A stretch of DNA of 5,563 bases from Planctomycetaceae bacterium (GTDB taxonomy: Bacteria; Planctomycetota; Planctomycetia; Pirellulales; Thermoguttaceae). Positions 1 to 4,993 of the stretch are shown piece after piece. The stretch's first letter is position 1; every line of letters starts with the position of its first letter. A model generated the notes under the pieces. The model was given only the letters and a program-made list of their open reading frames with translations. It had not been told where the DNA came from and searched no databases. The translations under genes and the position numbers were made by a program. Location of the stretch: positions 1 to 5,563 of the forward strand of contig JAITDV010000645.1 of NCBI GenBank assembly GCA_031282385.1, written 5' to 3'.

Positions 1-2
1 AT

Positions 3-224
3 AAACTTTTACCGGAAGATTATTTGACTTGTCTTGCCGAAGACGATCAAGGCGTAATCTGGATCGGAACAAGACAAAACGGCTTTTTTATCGCAGATTC
101 AAAAACCGGCGTCAGAACACGAGTTAATAATTTTTGGGGCGGAGTACATAAAAGTTTTAAATTATGCGGTGAAGGAAAATATTTTGTTAGAGTCACGAAT
201 AATTTTAAACTGTTTACACATTAA
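3..224 (+). CDS. C-terminal end of a propeller-repeat sensor protein (5' end outside window)
   Basis: The reading frame is open from the left edge (first full codon at position 3) to TAA at 222-224, giving 73 visible residues. The text LPEDYLTCLAEDDQGVIWIG followed by TRQNGFFIADSKTG matches the two-component-regulator propeller repeat (Reg_prop: LP...D-x-G-x-hWIGT-x-x-G), normally found in tandem blades of periplasmic sensor domains. The TTG at 24 is probably an internal Leu, because the blade consensus already begins upstream of it (LPEDYL). After about residue 40 the protein no longer resembles a blade. Its last residues (NNFKLFTH) and its stop codon lie within, or run into, the repeat element at 203-294, so the original C-terminus may have been replaced. 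What the sensor detects, and whether a kinase or regulator domain is fused upstream, cannot be seen. The family call is fairly secure; whether this tail is native is uncertain. Confidence 0.62.
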   Translation, partial: KLLPEDYLTCLAEDDQGVIWIGTRQNGFFIADSKTGVRTRVNNFWGGVHKSFKLCGEGKYFVRVTNNFKLFTH

Positions 225-294
225 ATTTCCTTTGCCTCCGCCGGCATTCAGATAGATTGATAAGCAGGAAATGTAAAGTGCGAACAGTTTAAAA
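203..294. repeat. TIR element copy 1 (palindromic L-L form)
   Basis: The ends form an imperfect inverted repeat of about 26 bp. The left end TTTTAAACTGTTTACACATT and the reverse complement of the right end, TTTTAAACTGTTCGCACTTT, share their first 12 bases, and about 22 of 26 positions agree overall. The middle holds GCCTCCGCCGGC and a GCAGG motif like those in the other four copies. Both ends resemble the left (L) end of copies 3-5. The element overlaps the last codons and the stop of the preceding gene. It has no coding capacity. Non-autonomous MITE or REP-like mobility is inferred from the structure only. Confidence 0.66.
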
Positions 295-601
295 TATACA
301 AATCAGTTATAAATTCTAAATAGTTATGTTGATTTTATGTTTTTGTAAATTTATTTTTTTATTTAGCGTGAAAACCGGTATTGTAATTTATGTCAAATTA
401 TTTTATAATTCCCACTCGTCTAGTTGAATGATTATTTCAACTTGGCATTATTGGTAATTTTTGTAACGTTTATTGTATCTATTAACAAAATTAAAATTGA
501 TATGAAAATGACAAATGTCAATTCAAAATCAGATTCGTTTGCTACCGACATTAATCTCGGTAATTTCTGCGCGAAATTTAACGCAAGTGTTAAAATAGGC
601 A

Positions 602-615
602 GGGGGGGGGGGGGG
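602..615 (+). repeat. Homopolymeric tract of 14 G
   Basis: Fourteen consecutive G sit in otherwise AT-rich sequence. Tracts of this kind slip during replication and are known phase-variation switches in other bacteria. Here the tract lies at the junction of two open + strand frames (424-621 and 599-985). Removing one G, or adding two, would join them into one frame of roughly 187 codons. Neither frame looks convincingly coding, so a switch is speculative. Sequencing or assembly error in the tract length is also possible. Confidence 0.6.
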
Positions 616-1012
616 ACGTAATTTATTATTCTACTTAAACTCTCGAAAAATTTACCTAAATTCTCAAAAAAAGTTCTGCCACATCTCTAAACGCGGAACA
701 CTTTCTTTATTTTTCAATATTTTTACTTCCCTAATCGCAAAAATTGAAATATTGTTTGCGCGTTACTTCAACCTAATTTGTCTAACAGCTAACCAACAAA
801 TTCTGCCTTTATCGCTATTGAATAAATATTACTCACCGTTCATCAAAATACTCACGTCCATCAGAAATCACTTTTTTAATTGCTCAAACGCAACGATTTT
901 GTCTATTACTTTAATTTGTTTATTCATAAATTATCACAGAATAATTTATGTAAATTTATGGATAAATAAATTTTTGTTACGTTAATTCACATTGCAAAAA
1001 AATTTTAACAAG

Positions 1013-1020
1013 AAAGGAGA
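1013..1020 (+). promoter_or_regulatory. Orphan Shine-Dalgarno-like site AAAGGAGA without a usable start
   Basis: AAAGGAGA is a near-ideal ribosome-binding sequence, yet no ATG, GTG or TTG follows within 5-12 bases. At the ideal spacing there is ATT (1026-1028), and that frame stops after three codons. The next candidates, GTG 1047 and ATG 1052, are far away and open only 12-18 codon frames. It may be the relic of a lost gene start. The real gene at 1151 lies 130 bp downstream and cannot use it. Confidence 0.35.
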
Positions 1021-1150
1021 TACTATTAAAAATTAAAATTACTGTCGTGTTATGTTGGCGCGTTATTTATTGCTTTTTTTATTTTATTAACGGACAAAAA
1101 TAACGCATCAAAAAAAAATTAAAAAAATAGAAAACTAAAAATAAAAAATT

Positions 1151-1585
1151 ATGAAAAAGTTTTTATTGTTCTTTTTGTTGCTGTTTGTACTTGTTGGATG
1201 CAGCGACAAGGTTTCACTTAAAGGTCGTGTAACATTTTCAGATGACGGTTCACCTGTTAAGGCGGGAACGGTTTGTTTTGTCAATGGCGTATTTCAAGCA
1301 ACCGGTAAATTGAATTCGGAAGGATATTACGTTGTCGGCACAGATAAAGCGTCGGATGGTTTGCCGCTTGGAATTTACAAGGTTTATATTGCAGAAGCAA
1401 AACAACAAAAAGGTACAAAAAAAGTTCCGCAACTTGATATTGACGGTACTCGTAAAGAGGTTGATGAACCTGTTTATGAGGAGCTTGTTGATCGCAAATT
1501 TTGTAATGCGGAAACATCAGGTTTAACTTTCGAGGTCAAAGGTTCTTCAATTTTCGATTTCAAAGTAGATCGATTGAAACAATAA
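1151..1585 (+). CDS. Small lipoprotein with carboxypeptidase-regulatory-like (transthyretin-like) domain
   Basis: The product is 144 aa. Residues 1-16 form a lipoprotein signal peptide: MKK, a long Leu/Phe core, then the lipobox LVGC with Cys17 as the predicted lipidated residue. Residues 21-80 (VSLKGRVTF...SPVKAGTVCF...GKLNSEGYYVV...LPLGIYKVYI) follow the beta-sandwich pattern of carboxypeptidase-regulatory-like domains: a GxV-x-F strand, a 'pv-gtv-F' strand, a 'G-y' turn and a 'G-Y-V-I' strand. Residues 115-143 (RKFCNAETSGLTFEV followed by an FDFKVD strand) match the conserved C-terminal part of the planctomycete version of these proteins. Cleavage by signal peptidase II and envelope anchoring are expected. 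No partner or ligand is known. The start at 1151 is set by the signal peptide, since the 25 bases upstream are almost pure A/T and lack a Shine-Dalgarno sequence. It precedes two DUF1559 genes, a common neighbourhood for such lipoproteins. Confidence 0.85.
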   Translation: MKKFLLFFLLLFVLVGCSDKVSLKGRVTFSDDGSPVKAGTVCFVNGVFQATGKLNSEGYYVVGTDKASDGLPLGIYKVYIAEAKQQKGTKKVPQLDIDGTRKEVDEPVYEELVDRKFCNAETSGLTFEVKGSSIFDFKVDRLKQ

Positions 1586-1605
1586 GCGAGTATGAAAGAA
1601 AACCG

Positions 1606-1658
1606 AAGCCGATTTATTGTAACGTTTATTGCAATGTTTATTGTAACGAATTCGGCTT
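1606..1658 (+). terminator. Hairpin downstream of lipoprotein 1, possible terminator
   Basis: Twenty bases after the stop at 1585, AAGCCGA (1606-1612) pairs perfectly with TCGGCTT (1652-1658). The 39-nt loop contains three 12-bp tandem repeats (1613-1648). No long T-run follows, only AAATATTTCG, so intrinsic termination would be weak. It could instead be an mRNA 3'-end stabiliser. Confidence 0.4.
1613..1648 (+). repeat. Three tandem 12-bp repeats, TTTATTG(T/C)AA(C/T)G
   Basis: TTTATTGTAACG (1613-1624), TTTATTGCAATG (1625-1636) and TTTATTGTAACG (1637-1648) run head to tail. The outer copies are identical and the middle one differs at two positions. A related stretch, TTGTAACGTTTATTG, also occurs at 461-475. 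The array fills the loop of the hairpin at 1606-1658. Confidence 0.75.
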
Positions 1659-1663
1659 AAATA

Positions 1664-1723
1664 TTTCGTTGTTCTTAAAGTGTAATTGCGGGCTTTTTGT
1701 ATTAGTCTGTGAAAACAACGAAA
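1664..1723. repeat. Inverted repeat TTTCGTTGTT / AACAACGAAA
   Basis: The perfect 10-bp arms lie at 1664-1673 and 1714-1723, separated by 40 bases. The right arm runs into an A-rich tract. It is a second hairpin after lipoprotein 1 and could contribute to a 3' end or be part of an untranslated leader. No function can be assigned. Confidence 0.35.
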
Positions 1724-1803
1724 AAATTAAACATGGAGGATTTCCAAAAAAATAATTTTTCAATTTCGACCAACTGAAATTGACCGAAGTCGAATAATTT
1801 ATT

Positions 1804-1899
1804 TTTAAGCTGTTCACACTTGAAATTTTGTTTACCGCCGTCTGCTTACTTATTGGAAAGCAGGCGGTAAAAGAAATTTACTATGTAAACAGTTTTGAA
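1804..1899. repeat. TIR element copy 2 (palindromic L-L form)
   Basis: This copy opens TTTAAGCTGTTCACACTTGA and closes TATGTAAACAGTTTTGAA, which are imperfect inverted repeats. An inner stem pairs TTTACCGCC (1831-1839) with GGCGGTAAA (1863-1871). Its right half closely matches the + strand right half of copy 3 (GCAGGCG..AAAAGAAATTTA...AACAGTTTTGAA), which is the reversed L end. Copy 2 therefore carries L ends on both sides, unlike copies 3-5. It lies 60 bp upstream of the DUF1559 start, so it may be part of that gene's leader or promoter region. Confidence 0.7.
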
Positions 1900-1949
1900 G
1901 TTCTCTTTAACAATTTAGATTTTGTTGAAAGGCAAAATTAAATTTAAAT

Positions 1950-1953
1950 GAGG
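1950..1953 (+). promoter_or_regulatory. Ribosome-binding site GAGG favouring the start at 1960
   Basis: GAGG lies six bases before ATG 1960 and partly overlaps the alternative ATG 1948. For 1948 the nearest candidate is AAGG at 1929-1932, about 15 bases away, which is too far for a typical site. The second ATG is therefore preferred. Confidence 0.55.
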
Positions 1954-2571
1954 TTAACTATGAGAAAGTTGGTTTCAAAAAATGTTTGTATTAAACCGGC
2001 AGAATTGAAAGTCGGGAATGAGGGTTGGCGTTACATTTTCGGAGCTTTTACGCTAGTGGAACTTTTGGTTGTGATAGCGATTATTGGCGTATTGATCGCG
2101 TTACTTTTACCTGCAATTCAAGCAGCCCGCGAAGCAGCTAACAGAGCAAGTTGCTCAAACAACCAAAAACAACTCGGTCTTGCCGTACAAGTATTTGTTG
2201 ACGCAAATCAAGGTGCATTACCGCCGTTGTCAAATTCTATTCATCAACCAGGTATCGTTGTCTTTTTGTTTCAATTCATGGAACAAGAAGCATTGAGCCG
2301 GTTTATATTTGTCGAACATCCTGCGCCGATTCCTAACAGAACTGCTGTATCGAATGTAAACGGTAACACATCTTTTCCATTTTTCCCTGATGCGTCATCT
2401 GGATTTCGACAAGTAATTAGTAATTCGGCATACAGCGGTAAAGCGGACGCGTTTAACGGACTGGCGTTTTTACATTGTCCATCAAATAAATCGCCAAGAA
2501 TCACGGCTTACGGACCGACAACTGATTACGTTGCACCGATTATTTTGACAGGCGATCAAAATAATTGGTGG

Positions 2572-2574
2572 TGA
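2572..2574 (+). other. Premature in-frame TGA codon
   Basis: The codons run AAT TGG TGG TGA GCA TAT TTC, and the same frame then stays open to TAA 3121-3123. A G-to-A change turning a third TGG (Trp) into TGA is the simplest explanation. TGA appears to serve as the normal terminator of the neighbouring DUF1559 gene (4607-4609), where the protein ends at the equivalent -LP position. Wholesale reassignment of TGA is therefore not supported. Confidence 0.85.
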
Positions 2575-3118
2575 GCATATTTCAATAAAGACGGAACAGC
2601 TGTCAATGATGCAATGGGACCGTTTCGTTGTTCAACTTTGACAATGATGGCAGGTTATGAGTCATACGCGAACAATGGTACAGATTCGTTTGGCAGGCTT
2701 GCAATTTCAGGTTGGCAGCCGCGAGATGAAATGGTTTCGCGATTTAGTGATGGTACTTCAAATCAAATAATATTTCTTGAGAAATTTATCCCGAACTGGG
2801 CAAACAGTGCAGATAATACTAACGGATATTCTTGGACAGGAAGTTATTTGATGAGTTGGCAAGATTATCGTATCGGAGGTTTTGCTCTCTTGATTAATGA
2901 CAATCCTAATTTGATTGCTAAAGACCCCGAAAATGCTGTAGCTGAAAACACACAACGCCCAACAAACGGTACGACAGCCAATTTTCTAGGCTCCGGTCAT
3001 GCAGGCGTTATCAATGCAGCATTCGGCGACGGCAGCGTCCGCACGGTGAACAAAACAACTTTGCCGTTACTTATTTATAAACTTTGCCACGTCAGCGATG
3101 GTGAAAATGCAACTTTAC

Positions 3119-3178
3119 CGTAACAAAAAATTATTAAAAGTTAATACGTTTTCAATTAACACTGTATTTTTTGTTACG
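3119..3178. terminator. 13-bp perfect inverted repeat at the gene end, likely terminator
   Basis: CGTAACAAAAAAT (3119-3131) and ATTTTTTGTTACG (3166-3178) are exact reverse complements. An inner stem, GTTAA (3140-3144) with TTAAC (3156-3160), narrows the loop. The repeat includes the TAA stop of the interrupted DUF1559 gene. With an A-run on one arm and a T-run on the other, it could act on either strand. The stem is AT-rich, so its strength is uncertain. Confidence 0.5.
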
Positions 3179-3203
3179 AAATTATTACTGTTATTGTTTT
3201 TAT

Positions 3204-3305
3204 TATACTGTTCGTACTATAAATTGCGGGACTCAAGAACGTGAAAGCCTGCTTTCAGATAGGTAAGCAGGCGACAAAAGAAATTTAAAGTGTGAACAGT
3301 TTTGA
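3204..3305 (-). repeat. TIR element copy 3 (L-R form, minus orientation)
   Basis: Read on the minus strand this copy begins TCAAAACTGTTCACACTTTA and ends ATTTATAGTACGAACAGTATA, which aligns along nearly its whole length with copies 4 and 5. The core hairpin is the cleanest of the family: GCCTGCTT (3247-3254) pairs perfectly with AAGCAGGC (3265-3272) across a 10-base loop. It is the only L-R copy in this orientation. Inversion relative to copies 4 and 5 fits independent insertion rather than segmental duplication. Confidence 0.75.
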
Positions 3306-3323
3306 ATGGTTTAGTTGTGATTA

Positions 3324-3341
3324 TTGATCAACATTTGATCA
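3324..3341. promoter_or_regulatory. Paired TTGATCA motifs 11 bp apart, possible operator
   Basis: TTGATCA occurs at 3324-3330 and 3335-3341. Each contains the palindrome TGATCA, and the spacing is about one helical turn. A related TTGATCG lies at 3410-3416. The pair is about 110 bp upstream of the intact DUF1559 start, a plausible place for a regulator site. The motif is short and AT-rich, so chance cannot be excluded. Confidence 0.25.
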
Positions 3342-3435
3342 TGAATATTGTTACAAAAATAGCAAATATAACTATACCGCAAGATTACATTTAACACGGT
3401 CAAAATAATTTGATCGAACAACAATTTAACTAATT

Positions 3436-3439
3436 GGAG
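3436..3439 (+). promoter_or_regulatory. Ribosome-binding site GGAG for the DUF1559 gene at 3449
   Basis: GGAG is nine bases before ATG 3449. It overlaps the in-frame TTG at 3434, which makes that upstream codon an unlikely start and fixes the N-terminus at 3449. Confidence 0.7.
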
Positions 3440-3448
3440 AAACCAAAA

Positions 3449-4609
3449 ATGAAAAAACAATTGACAAATTCAATTTCGGAAAACTTTATCAAATTGGTGA
3501 AGTCAGATATTGAAATGAATGACAAGAAGTCTTTTAAGTTTTACGGCAAACGATTTTTTGCTTTTACGCTTGTTGAGCTTCTTGTGGTGATTGCGATCAT
3601 TGGGATATTGATCGCGTTGCTTTTACCGGCAGTTCAAGCGGCACGAGAAGCCGCACGCCGAATGCAATGTTCAAACAACCAACGTCAAATCGGACTTGCT
3701 GCGTTAAATTTCAATGACGCAAAAGGCAGATTTCCATGCGGTTTGACAATGGGATTCAATACTGGTGATTTTACGCAATGGAATTGTCCGAAGTATGATT
3801 ATGGTGCAGTTGGCTGGGGAGCAAGAGTGTTGCCTTACATGGAGATGACACCGTTGTATCAAAAGATTGTAGAATGTTTCACGAATGCCGGACATGATGC
3901 AGATTTGATTACTCACTGGGATGCGAAAATCTTTGAGACGACAGCTGGAACGGGACTTATTCCGTTTAGTATTTCTCAAGTCAGTCTTAAAAATTGGATT
4001 TGTCCTTCTTCAACAACTGTTGAAAAAACCGGACCTGAAACAGGTAATCCGCGCAATTTTGCAATTTCTAATTACGTCGGTAACTGCGGTAATCGACAAT
4101 TAGGATTGGCAGACAGACGTGATATAACCGGCAATACCGGTAATGCACAATATCCGTATGCAGGATGTGATAGAGGCGATTATGGCGGAGTATTTTTTCA
4201 AGGTCACCCGCCGTTCAAAGGTATGTCTGGATTCCAACCTGCGCTCGGTGATTTCAAAGACGGCACGTCCAATACGTTCATGCTTTCAGAACGGGCAAAG
4301 GATCTAGTATTTTACTCATGTAGTGCCCCATCAAAACAATTTCGATTCCCGACAAGTTGGATTGGAGGCTATGAACGCGGCGTACATGAAATTGCTTTTA
4401 CAACATTCTATCAGCCAAATCTCAAATGCCCTGTTAAAAATGGTAGTAATGTGTTTCCAGCGCAGTCAACTACATCAAGTATGCATCCGAATGGAGTGAA
4501 TGTTACCAACGCGGATTTATCGGGACGTTTTGTTACGGATTCGATAGCCGCAAGCATCTGGCAAGCACACGGCGGACGAAGCGATAGTAAAGTAGCTGCT
4601 TTACCATGA
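3449..4609 (+). CDS. DUF1559 domain pilin-like protein (intact)
   Basis: The product is 386 aa, close to the usual length for this planctomycete family. Residues 1-38 form a positively charged leader. A38-FTLVE (39-43) begins the type IV prepilin signature, followed by the hydrophobic helix LLVVIAIIGILIALLLP (44-60) and the AVQAAREAARRMQCSNNQRQ block (61-80). The DUF1559 body follows, with Cys185 in the WICPSS segment, DGTSNTFMLSE (271-281) and the C-terminal SSMHPNGVNV...GRFVTDSIAASIWQAHGG (343-376), the expected end motif. Processing by a prepilin peptidase and envelope location are predicted from the family; no enzymatic role is known. The residue before the Phe is Ala rather than the canonical Gly, as in the interrupted paralogue. 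The ATG is chosen for GGAG nine bases upstream; ATG 3515 (residue 23) is a weaker alternative. The gene ends in TGA inside a 23-bp duplication and is followed by element copy 4. Confidence 0.94.
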   Translation: MKKQLTNSISENFIKLVKSDIEMNDKKSFKFYGKRFFAFTLVELLVVIAIIGILIALLLPAVQAAREAARRMQCSNNQRQIGLAALNFNDAKGRFPCGLTMGFNTGDFTQWNCPKYDYGAVGWGARVLPYMEMTPLYQKIVECFTNAGHDADLITHWDAKIFETTAGTGLIPFSISQVSLKNWICPSSTTVEKTGPETGNPRNFAISNYVGNCGNRQLGLADRRDITGNTGNAQYPYAGCDRGDYGGVFFQGHPPFKGMSGFQPALGDFKDGTSNTFMLSERAKDLVFYSCSAPSKQFRFPTSWIGGYERGVHEIAFTTFYQPNLKCPVKNGSNVFPAQSTTSSMHPNGVNVTNADLSGRFVTDSIAASIWQAHGGRSDSKVAALP

Positions 4610-4637
4610 CAAAAGCAGCTGCTTTATCATGACAATG
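4592..4637 (+). repeat. Tandem 23-bp duplication across the DUF1559 stop codon
   Basis: GTAGCTGCTTTACCATGACA (from 4592) is repeated as GCAGCTGCTTTATCATGACA (from 4615), with period 23 and two differences in the first 20 bases. The first copy contains the last codons and the TGA stop (4607-4609). The junction also creates the perfect 14-bp palindrome AAAGCAGCTGCTTT (4612-4625). Replication slippage is the likely origin; since the period is not a multiple of three, the second copy is outside the coding frame. Confidence 0.75.
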
Positions 4638-4640
4638 GTA

Positions 4641-4745
4641 TTTGAACTGTCCACACTTTAAATTTTGCTTACCGCCGCAAGCTTACCTATCGGAAAGCAG
4701 GCTTTTACGCTCTTGAGTCACACAATTTATAGTGCGAACAGTATA
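4641..4745 (+). repeat. TIR element copy 4 (L-R form, plus orientation)
   Basis: The copy runs from TTTGAACTGTCCACACTTTA to TTTATAGTGCGAACAGTATA. It shares with copy 5 the internal blocks GCTTACCTATCGGAAAGCA and GCTTTTACGCTCTTGAGTC. The ends form the inverted repeat ACTGTCCACAC / GTGCGAACAGT. It begins about 30 bp after the DUF1559 stop. An in-frame run of codons ends at its TAG (4729-4731) but there is no start codon, so it is not annotated as a gene. Confidence 0.78.
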
Positions 4746-4783
4746 GTGTTACTTTTATTTCAGTGTTGAAAAAACACCGATTA

Positions 4784-4804
4784 ACCAATATATGGTTGGG
4801 GGGG
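4784..4804. repeat. Small palindrome followed by a 7-G run
   Basis: AACCA-ATATA-TGGTT forms a 5-bp-arm inverted repeat just before seven consecutive G (4798-4804), which are themselves flanked by GTTG and CAAC. It is a second G homopolymer in AT-rich sequence. No function is evident. Confidence 0.3.
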
Positions 4805-4816
4805 CAACGTGATTGA

Positions 4817-4964
4817 ATTGTTCAGTTGTTTGTAAGCGTTTAATTAACAAGCGGAACAACTGTTATTACGTAAAAATTATTCAGATTATCGTTACAGGGT
4901 TGTTACTATTTACGGCAGTGCTTGCGAATAAAACAAACGAGACGTTTACAAGCAACTGAATAAT
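4817..4964. repeat. 148-bp imperfect palindrome, unrelated to the TIR elements
   Basis: The left arm, ATTG TTCAGTTGTT TGTAAGCGTT (4817-4840), matches the reverse complement of the right arm (4941-4964) at 20 of 24 positions. Inside it, ACTG (4859-4862) and CGTAAA (4869-4874) pair with CAGT (4916-4919) and TTTACG (4909-4914), so the structure continues inward with bulges. It holds no open frame and shares no sequence with copies 1-5. Candidates are another MITE-like element or a structured RNA. Confidence 0.55.
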
Positions 4965-4993
4965 TACATAACTTTAATTTCAAATTTTAACAA

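Larger units (their letters stand above)
295..1150. other. Long AT-rich stretch without a supportable gene
   Basis: I see no convincing gene here. A frame from TTG 424 to TAA 621 encodes 65 residues with one hydrophobic segment (LALLVIFVTFIVSI), but it has no ribosome-binding site and ends by translating a run of G. A second + frame is open from 599 to 985, but its product is nearly devoid of Asp, Glu and Gly and looks like antisense or non-coding translation. From 622 to 985 the + strand carries clearly more C than G, the opposite of the confirmed + strand genes, so a decayed minus-strand gene is possible. Other visible items are the 14-G tract (602-615), an isolated Shine-Dalgarno-like sequence (1013-1019) and a 9-bp inverted repeat (1060-1068 and 1098-1106). 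Confidence 0.5.
1948..3123 (+). pseudogene. DUF1559 pilin-like protein interrupted by in-frame TGA at codon 205
   Basis: One reading frame spans the feature apart from TGA at 2572-2574. From ATG 1960 (GAGG at 1950-1953, spacing 6) there are 387 codons, nearly the same as the 386 of the intact neighbour, so this was one gene. ATG 1948 is possible but its best Shine-Dalgarno sequence is about 15 bases away. Numbered from 1960, residues 29-60 hold the prepilin signature A-FTLVELLVVIAIIG and the LLPAIQAAREAA block, followed by CSNNQKQLGLA. The post-stop part continues the fold, with DGTSNQIIFLEK (264-275), GHAGVINAAFGDGSVR (346-361) and the terminal NATLP, which parallels AALP in the neighbour. 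Translation would normally give a 204-aa fragment ending NNWW. The downstream part has no ribosome-binding site of its own (first ATG at 2614). The reading is clear; whether this is a recent nonsense mutation, readthrough, recoding or a sequencing error is unknown. Confidence 0.85.

Noticed and set aside
424..621. 65-codon frame with a hydrophobic segment near its start
   Set aside because: It starts at TTG with no Shine-Dalgarno sequence, ends by translating a G homopolymer, and has no recognisable family. Kept only as part of the G-tract finding.
599..985. Long stop-free + strand frame
   Set aside because: The product is dominated by Asn, Ile, Leu, Phe, Ser and Lys with almost no acidic residues or Gly, and has no proper start or ribosome-binding site.
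1047..1106. Leader peptide of 12-18 codons at GTG 1047 or ATG 1052
   Set aside because: The good Shine-Dalgarno sequence is about 30 bases too far upstream, and no regulatory codon run (such as repeated Trp or His) is present.
1250..1526. Open frames overlapping lipoprotein 1 on both strands
   Set aside because: They overlap a gene with a clear signal peptide and family motifs, lack ribosome-binding sites, and read as shadow translations.
2572..2574. Genome-wide reassignment of TGA to Trp, or selenocysteine insertion
   Set aside because: TGA terminates the neighbouring DUF1559 gene at the position equivalent to the TAA end of this one. TGG is used freely for Trp, and no convincing SECIS-like hairpin follows the codon.
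2271..2955. Minus-strand open frames inside the interrupted DUF1559 gene
   Set aside because: They are antisense to strong DUF1559 motifs and show no recognisable domain.
3704..4103. Minus-strand frame of 91 codons and a + frame of 60 codons inside the intact DUF1559 gene
   Set aside because: Both are fully contained in a confident gene and look like shadow translations.
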